From assembly GCA_964631565.1 (NCBI GenBank), contig CAZVYJ010000004.1, positions 1 to 64,000 of the forward strand: a DNA stretch of 64,000 nt, read 5' to 3'. This document shows positions 45,737 through 54,416 of the stretch, piece after piece; position 1 is the stretch's first letter; each line of letters opens with the position of its first letter. Under the pieces are notes generated by a model. That model ran no database searches. It saw nothing but the letters and a program-made list of their open reading frames with translations, and was not told the origin of the DNA. This stretch comes from CAZVYJ01 sp964631565. Lineage in GTDB: Bacteria; Planctomycetota; Phycisphaerae; SM23-33. A program made the position numbers and the translations under genes.

Positions 45737-46767
45737 TCCTCTTCCTTGAAACTAAGTTCACCGCTGGCATTGGCTTTTCGCAGCAATGCAAGAATGCCGT
45801 CACGAGCTTTCTCGATTTCCTCTTCTTTCGGCGAAGAAAGCAGCGACGTTTCTTCGTCCAGCATGGCGCCGGCCCGCTCGGAAATATTCTCCCTAACCTT
45901 GCTCAGGATTCTCTGGTCGGCATTGACCATGGCCAGCGCAAGCTGCTTGGTGTCCACATGACGCAGAACTTCCTGAAGAGGCCTGTCTTCGATTACGGGA
46001 ATGTCTTCCCACAGCACCATGGCCTGCTGGACCGCCTTGCTTGCTTCCTCGTCCGATTCGGAAAGCTTGGCCACCAGCCCGTCGCGCGATTGCTTGTCGA
46101 GGCTTCTCAACAGAACGGCGACTTTTCTCAGCCGCTGCTGCTTATGATCTTCCGCGGCTGGGCCGCCGCTTCCCGCCGATGCGGTTTCGTCGCCGCGACG
46201 GGCCTTCTCGAATGCTTCGAGCCTGCTGAGCATTACAGAAGCCACCCGCAGTTTCGCCTGTCGCGAGACGTCTTCGCCGCTGGTCATGTTGCGAATCACC
46301 TCCGGACGGACTTCATCCGCGAGAAGGCTCAGCAGCTCGGCGCTCCGGGCAGGCGACATCTCGGCCAGAACAATCGACGCAACCTGGGCTGACTCGCCCT
46401 CCAGCGCCCGGGCAAGGTCTTTAACGTCGGCTTTTCTCACTTTAAGGAACGGATCCTTGGCGTAAGCCTTGTCCTGGACCTTCACGAGCATCTTCTCGGA
46501 CTGCTCCGGCCCGATGGTGTTATCCAGAAGCTGCTTGACGAAACTGCCTTGCTGCATCGCCCTGCCCTTGCGAAGCAGCAGGGAAAATTCATTAATAAAC
46601 TCGATGGGCATGGCCTTTTTCGCGATGCCGGAAGCATCCAGATAGGCCATCTCCGCGGCGAGTTCGGCGATGGTGTCCGAGCTTGCATCTTTCAGCAGCT
46701 CGGCGGCTGTGTTAGGCCCCAGCGCCATTAACAACATCGCAGCTTTTCTTTTGCCACTGAACGACAA
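45733..46767 (-). CDS. fliG: Flagellar motor switch protein FliG
   Basis: This 344-residue protein starts KRKAAMLLMALGPNTAAELL, the FliG N-terminal domain that binds FliF, followed by the middle domain and a C-terminal domain with MVLWEDIPVIEDRPLQEVL and the charged helix KQLALAMVNADQRILSKVRENIS, the torque-generating face. It follows fliF by 3 bases. Confidence 0.96.
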   Translation of the reverse strand: MSFSGKRKAAMLLMALGPNTAAELLKDASSDTIAELAAEMAYLDASGIAKKAMPIEFINEFSLLLRKGRAMQQGSFVKQLLDNTIGPEQSEKMLVKVQDKAYAKDPFLKVRKADVKDLARALEGESAQVASIVLAEMSPARSAELLSLLADEVRPEVIRNMTSGEDVSRQAKLRVASVMLSRLEAFEKARRGDETASAGSGGPAAEDHKQQRLRKVAVLLRSLDKQSRDGLVAKLSESDEEASKAVQQAMVLWEDIPVIEDRPLQEVLRHVDTKQLALAMVNADQRILSKVRENISERAGAMLDEETSLLSSPKEEEIEKARDGILALLRKANASGELSFKEEE

Positions 46768-46770
46768 GTG

Positions 46771-48294
46771 CTACTCTCCCTTCCCGTTTTCAGCCCAGGA
46801 CATGAACAATCTCTTGACCTCGTCCGGATTTTCCTGAAGCGCCTGTGTAATACTTCTCTTTAACTGTTCCGGATTGGCGGCCGGCATTGCTGCAGGCAGA
46901 AGTCTTTCTTCCTGACCGCCCTGCACCGATTCCAGGGCGAGTTGCTGGCCGCCTTCAGCTTCCGCCTGACCCTTGGTCTTCTTCGAGCCGCCGAACATCT
47001 TCAGCAGGACAAGCGCCCCGATTACCAGAATGCCGAGTGAACCGCGCTTGGCTATTTCCAGCAGGAAATTCTTGCTGAACATGCCTTCGTCCTGAACCTC
47101 CTGGGCGAGCGATTCCGTTTCCGACACATGGAACGGGGCGTCCTTCACTGTTATGTCCGCATCGCCGCTGAGACCCAGGGCGCTTATGACTATCGCTTTT
47201 ACATCGTCGGCGGTTACCGCCTGCTTGCCTTCCTTCTCGGGCTGTCCTGACAGATCAGCCAGCACCGCAACGGAAACAGACTCGATTTTCCCGGGCAGAT
47301 CGGCTTTGCGCTCGATAGTCTTGCCCACGAGGTAACTGGTTTTGATTGTTTCATCCGCCGTATCCGTGCCGGCGCCGACGGTTTCCTTGCCGCCGGCAGA
47401 GGTCTTGGATTTGCTGCTTTTGATTTCTTCAGTAGCGGCGACCCGTCCGGCCTGATCGTATTTTTCAACTGTCTGGTCCAGGCTGATGGTATTCACAACG
47501 GCGCTGACCTGGACCGATGACTTGCCCGGCCCGAGCACCGAAGCAAGCATGGCTTCGGCCTTCTGGGCGAGATACTGTTCGACCTGGCTTTTGTAATCGA
47601 GGAACGTGCCGGCCCTCTTGCCAAGCTCATTTTCCGCATCGCCTGAGAGGAGGTTTCCATAATTGTCAACGACGACGACATTTTCCGCGTAAAGTCCCTC
47701 AACGCTGCCCGCAAGAAGATTAGTTATCGCGGCGATGTTCGCCGGCGTAAGCCGCCTGCCCGGGCGAAGCTTTAGCGCCACCGTGGCGGAGGTGCGCGCC
47801 TGGCTGCCGGTGAATACGGACGATTCCGGCTTGGCTATGTGGACCCTCGCGGAGCTTACGCATTCGAGAAACTGAATCGTCTTCGCTACTTCTCCTTCTA
47901 TCGCGCGAATATAGTTGATTCTCTGGGTGAAGGGACTGGCGCCGATTTTCTCGTCGTCGAGAATTCCATAGCCGGCCTGTTCTCCGGTAATAAGCCCCTG
48001 CCCGGCCATTTCCAGTTTCATTTCCTGAACATTCTGTTCCGGCACGAGTATCGTCGTTCCGCCCGCCTTGACTTCATACGGAATGCCGGCATCGTTGAGT
48101 TTGTCCACGATTTTCGACGCACTTTCCGGCGACAGACCGGCACAGAGCAGGCTCATATTTGGTTTCCGCACCCAGTTGAACAGCAGCGTGGCGGCTCCTG
48201 CACACGCCAGAATAACCGCCAGCAGGATGACACGCTGAATCAGGCTGGTTTTGCGCCATACTTCACCGAGATTTGCAAGCATTTGCGACACCAA
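46771..48294 (-). CDS. fliF: Flagellar MS-ring protein FliF
   Basis: This 507-residue protein has the two membrane segments that enclose the periplasmic ring domains: VILLAVILACAGAATLLFNW near the start and GSLGILVIGALVLLKMF near residue 415. Between them are the YscJ/FliF motifs QGLITGEQAGYGILDDEKIGASPFTQRINYIRAIEGE (broken, about 95-131). The C-terminus binds FliG. The GTG at 48294, with AAAGGG 6 bases upstream, is preferred over an ATG three codons later. Confidence 0.96.
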   Translation of the reverse strand: MVSQMLANLGEVWRKTSLIQRVILLAVILACAGAATLLFNWVRKPNMSLLCAGLSPESASKIVDKLNDAGIPYEVKAGGTTILVPEQNVQEMKLEMAGQGLITGEQAGYGILDDEKIGASPFTQRINYIRAIEGEVAKTIQFLECVSSARVHIAKPESSVFTGSQARTSATVALKLRPGRRLTPANIAAITNLLAGSVEGLYAENVVVVDNYGNLLSGDAENELGKRAGTFLDYKSQVEQYLAQKAEAMLASVLGPGKSSVQVSAVVNTISLDQTVEKYDQAGRVAATEEIKSSKSKTSAGGKETVGAGTDTADETIKTSYLVGKTIERKADLPGKIESVSVAVLADLSGQPEKEGKQAVTADDVKAIVISALGLSGDADITVKDAPFHVSETESLAQEVQDEGMFSKNFLLEIAKRGSLGILVIGALVLLKMFGGSKKTKGQAEAEGGQQLALESVQGGQEERLLPAAMPAANPEQLKRSITQALQENPDEVKRLFMSWAENGKGE

Positions 48295-48308
48295 TTACCC
48301 TTTCGGTG

Positions 48309-48620
48309 CTAAACCTGCATGTTCATGGTCTGTTTGTAGGCGTCGATGACTTTGTTCCGTATGCCCATAAGAAGTTTGAAGCTCATGTCGGCCTTGGCGA
48401 CGGCTGCCACGGTCGGCAGAATCTCGTCGCTTTTGCCGGATATGAGATTCTTTATCGCTTCGGCGGACTGGCCCTGATCCTGGTCCACCTTGTCTATGTA
48501 GCTCATCAGCATGTCGGTAAAGCTGGTCCTGGTCGCCTGCTTTGACGCCTGGTCGCCGCCCTGTGTGGCCGGGGACTGGATCGGCGGCCTGATACCTGAT
48601 ATGGAATTTATGCCGGTCAT
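48309..48620 (-). CDS. fliE: Flagellar MS-ring/rod adaptor FliE
   Basis: This 103-residue protein ends with the FliE pattern VAAVAKADMSFKLLMGIRNK and VIDAYKQTMNMQV. The N-terminal third is Ser/Gln-rich and variable. It links the MS ring to the rod and is needed to open the export gate. It lies 13 bases after flgC and 14 before fliF. Confidence 0.9.
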   Translation of the reverse strand: MTGINSISGIRPPIQSPATQGGDQASKQATRTSFTDMLMSYIDKVDQDQGQSAEAIKNLISGKSDEILPTVAAVAKADMSFKLLMGIRNKVIDAYKQTMNMQV

Positions 48621-48633
48621 TTTTGCTCCAATC

Positions 48634-49038
48634 TCACTTCAAAAGTTCAACAGTCAAATCAACCATTTCCTGGTATCTCTTAAGCACCGCCGCATTGGCC
48701 TGGTAGGCCCGGCTCGCCGCAACGAGGCTCATCATTTCCACGGGCAACTGAACATTCGGCATGGAAACAAACCCTTCCTTGTTCGCGTCCGGGTGGCCGG
48801 GTTTGTAGACCTGCTGAAATTCGGTGCTCATGTCATCGATGACATCCGATATGTTTACTCCGCTGAGCACATTTTCGTTTGTCTGCAGCAGAACATCCTG
48901 CCGGCAGAACGGCCCGCCGCCGATGGTGCGGGTTGTATTGGAGTTTGCGATGTTGTTGGAAATCACCTTCATCCGCAGCGATTCCGCCTGCAGGCCCGAT
49001 ACCGCAATGTCAACCGGAGATAAAATGCCTGTTTCCAT
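48634..49038 (-). CDS. flgC: Flagellar rod protein FlgC
   Basis: This 134-residue protein has the rod/hook N-terminal motif VDIAVSGLQAESLRMKVISNNIANSNT and the C-terminal motif MMSLVAASRAYQANAAVLKRYQEMV (each broken at 20 residues when counted), both typical of FlgC. It is a proximal rod subunit. It follows flgB by 21 bases. Confidence 0.95.
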   Translation of the reverse strand: METGILSPVDIAVSGLQAESLRMKVISNNIANSNTTRTIGGGPFCRQDVLLQTNENVLSGVNISDVIDDMSTEFQQVYKPGHPDANKEGFVSMPNVQLPVEMMSLVAASRAYQANAAVLKRYQEMVDLTVELLK

Positions 49039-49059
49039 GATTGTTTTTCCTTCGCGTTG

Positions 49060-49422
49060 CTATTCGCTTTGTATCGCCAGCTGCATCTGCGAATAGAGTT
49101 TCGCCAGCAGCCTCATGTAGGTCTTGTATCTCGCGGAATTCTTTATCATCTGGCCGACTTCCATTTCGATATTCACGTCGTTGCCGTTTGAATTGACCTG
49201 CGTGTTCAGCGGCCTGAAGATTCTGGGCTCAATATCGGTGATATCTGTTCCGTTGCCCTTGCTGATTGCATCGGCAAGCATGGTTTCGAATTCGACATCT
49301 CTTCGCCGGTATCCTGGCGTTTCCAGGTTGGCGACATTGTTGGCTATTACTGCTCCGCGCAGGCTGGCGGCTTTAAGCCCCGCTATGAGATAGTCGTCTA
49401 TGTTGCTGACTTTGTCTGACAT
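49060..49422 (-). CDS. flgB: Flagellar rod protein FlgB
   Basis: This 120-residue protein has the motif LIAGLKAASLRGAVIANNVAN near the N-terminus (one residue over the usual quoted core: AASLRGAVIANNVAN) and MKxSxxYK-like KNSARYKTYMRLLAKLYSQM at the end, both FlgB-like. It forms the base of the rod. Its start lies inside the end of the sigma-54 activator gene, overlapping by 25 bases. Confidence 0.93.
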   Translation of the reverse strand: MSDKVSNIDDYLIAGLKAASLRGAVIANNVANLETPGYRRRDVEFETMLADAISKGNGTDITDIEPRIFRPLNTQVNSNGNDVNIEMEVGQMIKNSARYKTYMRLLAKLYSQMQLAIQSE

Positions 49423-50789
49423 GCGACTTCCTCTCCGTCTCCATCATCGAGATGGCCTTCTTTGCGATATCTGCGGAGCTTCTCCCGCAGCGTCCGGTCT
49501 GTAATGCCGAGCAGGTCGGCAGCCTTGGCCTGATGCGAATTGGTGCGACGAAGCGCCTCGAAAATCGCCTTCCGTTCCACTTCGTCAAGCAGCAGGCTGT
49601 GTTTGTGATCCAGGCTTTGCGCTGGCGTATCCACGCGCAGTGTCTGCGCGTTCGGCATGGACAGAACAGGCCCTTCTCCGAAAATAAGCGACGCACGAAC
49701 CACGTTTCTCAGCTGCCTGATGTTGCCGGGCCAGTGATACTGGCTGAAAGCCTTGAGCATCCTGTCGTCGATACGGGTTATCTGCCGCCTGACCTCTCTG
49801 GCGTATTTGTTGACGAAATGCCAGATAAGCGCCGGTATGTCTTCGCTGCGGTCCCGGAGGGAAGGTACTTCTATATGCGCGCCGCTGATTCTGTAATACA
49901 AATCCGCCCTGAAGCGGCCAGATGCTATTTCGGCCGGCAGGTCCTTATTCGATGTACAGATAACCCGGACGTTTACGCTTACCGACTCGCTGCCTCCAAC
50001 ACGCTCAAAATCCTGCTGTTCCAGAACGCGGAGCAGTTCCGCCTGCAGACGCGGGCCTGTCTCCGATATTTCATCAAGCAGCAGTGTTCCGCCGTGGGCG
50101 CGTTCGAATCTGCCTTTGCGGAGCGAATTCGCACCGGTAAATGCGCCTCGCTCGTGCCCGAACAGCTCGCTTTCAAGCAGAGACTCGCTCAGCGCTGCGC
50201 AGTTCACTCGGATGTAAGGCCCATTTGCTCGATTGCTGTGGCAGTGAATAAAATTCGAAATCAGTTCCTTGCCCGTACCGCTTTCGCCGGTAATGAGCAC
50301 CGGAATGGAAGTCGGGGCGACTTTTTCCGCGAGACTGACTGCTTCAAGCAGCCGTGAACTTTTGCCCACCATGTCGCAGAAATTGCCCGTTTCGCTGCTG
50401 GCGGCCATCGGAACATCACGATTCGGAAGGTAAGTTTCAAGAATTACCGCCAGTCGTCCGTTAATGGAGGATTTGGTCAGGAAATCCTCGCAGCCGGAAC
50501 GCAGCGAATCGACAACCAACTCAATCCCGGCATCTTCGCTAAGCATGACTATGGGTAATTCCGGCGAATCTATTTTGCATTGCCGTATGAACTGGTCATG
50601 CCGGCCATCCAATGTTTCAAAGTCAGCCAGAACCATGTCGCAGCTATCGACCCGAATCTGGCGAAGTGCCTGGTCGGTATTGCGCGCCAGAACGCCGTGC
50701 AGGCCTCGCCCGGCCAGAATCTGAAGTACAGACCCCGCAAGCGCCGAGTCATCCGTGACTACCAATACGCTTTGATGAACTTTTTCCAT
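49398..50789 (-). CDS. Sigma-54-dependent flagellar response regulator (FlrC/FlgR type)
   Basis: This 463-residue protein has three domains in order. The receiver domain has D13, D14, the phosphoacceptor D56 and K106. The AAA+ domain has the Walker A motif GESGTGKE (about 165-172) and the sigma-54 contact loop GAFTGA (about 215-220). The C-terminal helix-turn-helix (SHQAKAADLLGITDRTLREKL) is of the Fis type. Such regulators open sigma-54 promoters. It is encoded inside the flagellar gene run that the two sigma-54 promoters would serve, so it probably controls its own operon. No partner histidine kinase is visible in the window. Confidence 0.92.
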   Translation of the reverse strand: MEKVHQSVLVVTDDSALAGSVLQILAGRGLHGVLARNTDQALRQIRVDSCDMVLADFETLDGRHDQFIRQCKIDSPELPIVMLSEDAGIELVVDSLRSGCEDFLTKSSINGRLAVILETYLPNRDVPMAASSETGNFCDMVGKSSRLLEAVSLAEKVAPTSIPVLITGESGTGKELISNFIHCHSNRANGPYIRVNCAALSESLLESELFGHERGAFTGANSLRKGRFERAHGGTLLLDEISETGPRLQAELLRVLEQQDFERVGGSESVSVNVRVICTSNKDLPAEIASGRFRADLYYRISGAHIEVPSLRDRSEDIPALIWHFVNKYAREVRRQITRIDDRMLKAFSQYHWPGNIRQLRNVVRASLIFGEGPVLSMPNAQTLRVDTPAQSLDHKHSLLLDEVERKAIFEALRRTNSHQAKAADLLGITDRTLREKLRRYRKEGHLDDGDGEEVACQTKSAT

Positions 50790-50792
50790 ATT

Positions 50793-51554
50793 TTATTTGC
50801 TTACCAGTTTCGGTGATGGCTCAGCTTCCGCCTGAAGCTCATTCTGCTTCGCCAATATCTCGTAGGGTTTGTTCACCTGAAGCCACTCGATCAAATCCAG
50901 CTGCACGCGTGCTATTGCGCTCCAGTCGCTGTCGGCGTATTCAACAATCAGTTGCTTGTAGAGCGCTTTCGCGACGTCCGGATCGCTTTCTTTCCTGCAG
51001 TTGGCGAGCTGGAAAAGCAGCCACGCTTTATTCGTGGAATCTTTTTCGTTTTTCAGCGCCAGGTCATAGACGAGTGCGGCGGCTTCGAGATTTCCACTGA
51101 GGAAAAACGTGTCCGCCAGTCCGACCGGGTTGACGATTTTTTCGTAAGGCAGTTTTTCAATTTTTTTGACGACATCCAGCGGAAGACCCGTTTGAGGTTT
51201 TGGAACGTCGGCATCGGGCTGCCTGGGAGTTTCTTCCTTGTTTTCCTCGACGACGGGCGGCTTTGTCTGCTCCGGTTCAACCGGCGTCGGAGACGGCGAG
51301 GCTTTTTTCGCCGGTTTGACGGGCTGGCTGTCCGAAATCGCCTTAACCTGGCCGAGAATTGTTTCCAATTCCGTTTTCCGAGGAGCGGGAGGCAGCGGTT
51401 CATTATCTGTACGTCGAAGTTCGAGCCTGTTTTGCCTGGCTTGTTCGACAACCCCCATCGGCTTGCCCTGCTCTTCATTATCGGCAAGAACAGGCGCCTG
51501 CAATACTATGGCGAGAGTCAGAATGATCCGACTGTAGAATAGTAGTTTTCTCAT
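50793..51554 (-). CDS. Exported TPR-like protein of the flagellar operon
   Basis: This 253-residue protein has a signal peptide (LLFYSRIILTLAIVLQAPVLA), a Pro/Lys-rich linker (about 75-125) and a C-terminal helical part with a TPR-like look (LADTFFLSGNLEAAALVYDLAL ... AWLLFQLANCRKESDPDVAKALYKQLI, about 150-215). It overlaps the larger TPR gene by 4 bases and stands 3 bases before the sigma-54 activator gene. It is probably periplasmic. The function is unknown, but its position in the first flagellar half suggests a role in assembly. Confidence 0.65.
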   Translation of the reverse strand: MRKLLFYSRIILTLAIVLQAPVLADNEEQGKPMGVVEQARQNRLELRRTDNEPLPPAPRKTELETILGQVKAISDSQPVKPAKKASPSPTPVEPEQTKPPVVEENKEETPRQPDADVPKPQTGLPLDVVKKIEKLPYEKIVNPVGLADTFFLSGNLEAAALVYDLALKNEKDSTNKAWLLFQLANCRKESDPDVAKALYKQLIVEYADSDWSAIARVQLDLIEWLQVNKPYEILAKQNELQAEAEPSPKLVSK

Positions 51555-54052
51555 TTGTCTTCCGTCCCCTTATGGTCTGCGATCCCGGAGAACGCCATGG
51601 CGGCTTTCTCGTACTCCTGCTCCATCGTGTAAGCTGCGCCCAGTATTTCACGGGCCTTATCGCGGATATTGCCGGGGCACTTGGAATTGATCAGGTCCTT
51701 GGCCACGGTAATAGCCTGCGAGCTTTCTCCTGAATCAAGGCATGCCTTTGCCAGATTGCATTTTGCGATATACATCAGCGGCCCGGGTTTGAGCGACGGC
51801 AGCAGTTCCGCAAGCAGATTGCGAGCCCGCGTATACTCATGAACGTCTGCATAACAGTTGGCCAGTTGAACTGCCAATGACGCCTGCATATCCGTGTCGG
51901 ATATCGAATCTGATTCCAGGGCAAGCCGGAGTATGGCGGCGGCTTTATTCGCCAGCCCCATTTCCTGATAAACCTGTGCTGTTAACAGAGCGATTTCGTA
52001 GCGGTTCCTTTCGGAAAGCTTATCCGTATCGAGATTGTCCAGTATGCCTATCGCCTGGACAAACTCATGGTTCAGCAGATGGATATGGCCCAGTTCTATT
52101 ACTATTTCGACCCGCTGGGCTTCAGGCGGTTCGCAGGCCAGTGCACGGCGGTAACTTTCCACTGCAAGCGACATGTCGCCGAGAGCGGCGTGGCATCTTG
52201 CGAGATACTGATGCACGGTAGCGGTATCGCTATTGTTAATTTCCTGTTCCGACAAACCGAGGTACCGTGTAAACCAGGTCCGTGCTTCCTGGTACATTTT
52301 TTTCTGCCAAAGGCACTTGCCCGCTCCAAGACATGCCTGCATTTGCGATTCACGCGAGAGATTCAGGTGGTAAAGCTTGCTGAATATCTCGATTGCATCG
52401 TTAAGCAGGCCGGCCTGCATCGTCGCCTGGGCGAGTTTGAGATGCACCTGGTCAGACGAACGGAAATGAGGATACATGTCGAACAGGTCGAGCAGGTCTG
52501 ACCGCGCGCCCTGATAGTCCATCATGTTCATGCGGATGGTCGCACAGCGGAGCAGCGCCATCGGGGCGATTTCGTCCTTGCGAAAACGGTTGGCGATTAC
52601 CTGGTACTCCCGAAGGGCGCTCAATTCGTCGTCGAGGTTCTCATGTATCGCCGCCAGACAGTAGTGGCCCAGTCCGATTCGGCGGTCTTTGGGAGAGTGC
52701 AGGAAGAACCGCTGCCAAACTGAGACGGCTTCCTTCATCATCAGCTGTTTCTGCTCAGACATCGAATCGTACGCCTGAGGATTGTAAACTAAGATTGCGT
52801 CTCCGGTGAACCTTACCAGCAAGCCCACTGTTCCGCAGGCCACTTCGCCCAGTTTAAGGTCGGAAACGCCGGCGAAGTCTATGGTTATCGCCCGACGGCG
52901 AACGTCAGAATCGACGTTTTCCCACTTAAGGTCGAGCCCGGTTTCTGTCGCCAGTTGATTCAGAAGCTCTTCAATCGGCGCCTGAAATGCAGCTGCCCGC
53001 CAATTACGAAGCGATGACTCCACGGGAAGCTTCTGCAATCTGGGACCAAGCACTGCTTCATCCATGGTATCGACGCCCTGCTTTATCAGCCGGTGCAGTT
53101 CAAGCTGGTTCAGGCCCTCGAACGGATCGGCCGGTTCCTGGGAACCCCACGGAATCGATTCGCTGGTGCTTTTGTAGGACAGGATTTTCGCGGTTATCGC
53201 CCGGGCAACCAGAAATTCGCAGTCGGTTTCCAGGGGCTGCGGCGTTTTAAAACAACCCAGCGCGGCAATGCCCTGATAGGCTCGCATTCTGGCGTAAAAA
53301 TACTGCCCGTTCTTCGCGTCTATAACGGCCAGATTGTAATTCGCCATGGCCCTGATTATGCCCGACCTGCTTTGGGCGGCTTTTTCGAACTGTGTTTTGG
53401 CCCTGTCGCTGTAACCCTGGTACTGCAGACATTGTGCGACACGCAATCGCAAAAGATCGCTTACCAGTATTTCGCTGGGTTTGCTCGAGGCGGTTTCGAG
53501 CAGTTTCCAGTAATGGGCGTAAGCCTTGTCGTATTGCTGTCCGGCGAAAAATTTCTCGGCAGTCTGCCATGAACTTGCGCCGAGAAGGTCTGTGGTTTGA
53601 GGGACTTCCGATTTGCTTTCGACCTGCGGCGGCAGTATGAAGGCGGTTTCTTCTTTGGCGTTGTCGGAAACGGCCGGTCCCGGCGAGGTATCAGGTTGCT
53701 TTCCGTTCCACGATATGACGGCAAGAATGAGAATCACTATGAGAACAGTGTTAAGCCCCAGAATTACATGCAATGGAGAAAGCCTGCCAATTTGTTCCCG
53801 TAACGGCTGTATCCTGCTCTTGATAAAAGCGGTTACTGATTGCCTGCCCACTTTGAAAAATCTGCCGCCTGTACTGACGGGCCGTGTGTTCCCCTGACCA
53901 GGTTCGGCGCTCTCGGTGCTTTCAACGGGCGATTCAGCTTGCTCGATAGCAAAGAGGTCCTCGGATTCGAACTGGTTAACGGCATCTGCGGTCTCAGGCT
54001 GCTTGGCAGCGGCCTGGACATTCTCCTGATTGTTCGGTTCTTCCGTCGGCAT
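51551..54052 (-). CDS. Large single-pass TPR protein, first gene of the flagellar operon
   Basis: This 833-residue protein has an acidic cytosolic N-terminus, one membrane segment (LSPLHVILGLNTVLIVILIL, about 95-115) and a long C-terminal region of tetratricopeptide-type repeats (for example about 550-800, with GAGKCLWQKKMYQEARTWF and LARCHAALGDMSLAVESYRR). A segment near 360-420 has a secretin/TonB short N-terminal-domain look (LLNQLATETGLDLKWENVD). It is the first gene after the sigma-54 promoter at 54158. It is likely to be a planctomycete-type scaffold for the flagellum or envelope, but I do not recognise a named family. Confidence 0.65.
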   Translation of the reverse strand: MPTEEPNNQENVQAAAKQPETADAVNQFESEDLFAIEQAESPVESTESAEPGQGNTRPVSTGGRFFKVGRQSVTAFIKSRIQPLREQIGRLSPLHVILGLNTVLIVILILAVISWNGKQPDTSPGPAVSDNAKEETAFILPPQVESKSEVPQTTDLLGASSWQTAEKFFAGQQYDKAYAHYWKLLETASSKPSEILVSDLLRLRVAQCLQYQGYSDRAKTQFEKAAQSRSGIIRAMANYNLAVIDAKNGQYFYARMRAYQGIAALGCFKTPQPLETDCEFLVARAITAKILSYKSTSESIPWGSQEPADPFEGLNQLELHRLIKQGVDTMDEAVLGPRLQKLPVESSLRNWRAAAFQAPIEELLNQLATETGLDLKWENVDSDVRRRAITIDFAGVSDLKLGEVACGTVGLLVRFTGDAILVYNPQAYDSMSEQKQLMMKEAVSVWQRFFLHSPKDRRIGLGHYCLAAIHENLDDELSALREYQVIANRFRKDEIAPMALLRCATIRMNMMDYQGARSDLLDLFDMYPHFRSSDQVHLKLAQATMQAGLLNDAIEIFSKLYHLNLSRESQMQACLGAGKCLWQKKMYQEARTWFTRYLGLSEQEINNSDTATVHQYLARCHAALGDMSLAVESYRRALACEPPEAQRVEIVIELGHIHLLNHEFVQAIGILDNLDTDKLSERNRYEIALLTAQVYQEMGLANKAAAILRLALESDSISDTDMQASLAVQLANCYADVHEYTRARNLLAELLPSLKPGPLMYIAKCNLAKACLDSGESSQAITVAKDLINSKCPGNIRDKAREILGAAYTMEQEYEKAAMAFSGIADHKGTEDK

Positions 54053-54157
54053 ATGACCTCAATGCAATCCGTTGCATTAATGCTTGTGCAGCCGGGCGCC
54101 CTTGGCCCGGAATGCCGCAAGCGCACAGTGTGCGCATTTTTCGGCGCAGCACTAATA

Positions 54158-54173
54158 TGCAATGGCCGTGCCA
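54158..54173 (-). promoter_or_regulatory. Sigma-54 promoter of the flagellar operon
   Basis: On the minus strand TGGCACGGCCATTGCA fits the full -24/-12 consensus TGGCACG-N4-TTGCA without a mismatch. Transcription would start near 54147, about 95 bases before the first TPR gene. This is the only large gap upstream of the flagellar run on this strand. The activator encoded at 49398 is the obvious candidate to open it. Confidence 0.88.
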
Positions 54174-54331
54174 AAAGATGTTTCCAGGCCGTTGATGGCG
54201 CAACCCCTTGATATCAGCGGACAAAGGGCAGTGAAGCTCACAGGGCAAAAAGCAGCCGGGTAGAGTTAAGGCGTAAGGATTCTGACCATGGGTGTTTGGT
54301 TTTCGTACAAACATTACAGGTGATGATGGAT

Positions 54332-54371
54332 AGAAAAAAAGCCTGCGGCCGAAAATTTGTCGACCGCAGGC
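54332..54371 (-). terminator. Rho-independent terminator after the HEFHH lipoprotein gene
   Basis: On the minus strand GCCTGCGGTCG, a loop and CGGCCGCAGGC form a strong GC stem followed by seven T. It lies 46 bases after the stop of the lipoprotein gene at 54417 and separates it from the flagellar operon. Confidence 0.9.
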
Positions 54372-54416
54372 CTGTGTACCTCTGACTCAGATTGCTCTGA
54401 GACTGCTTCTTTGTAA

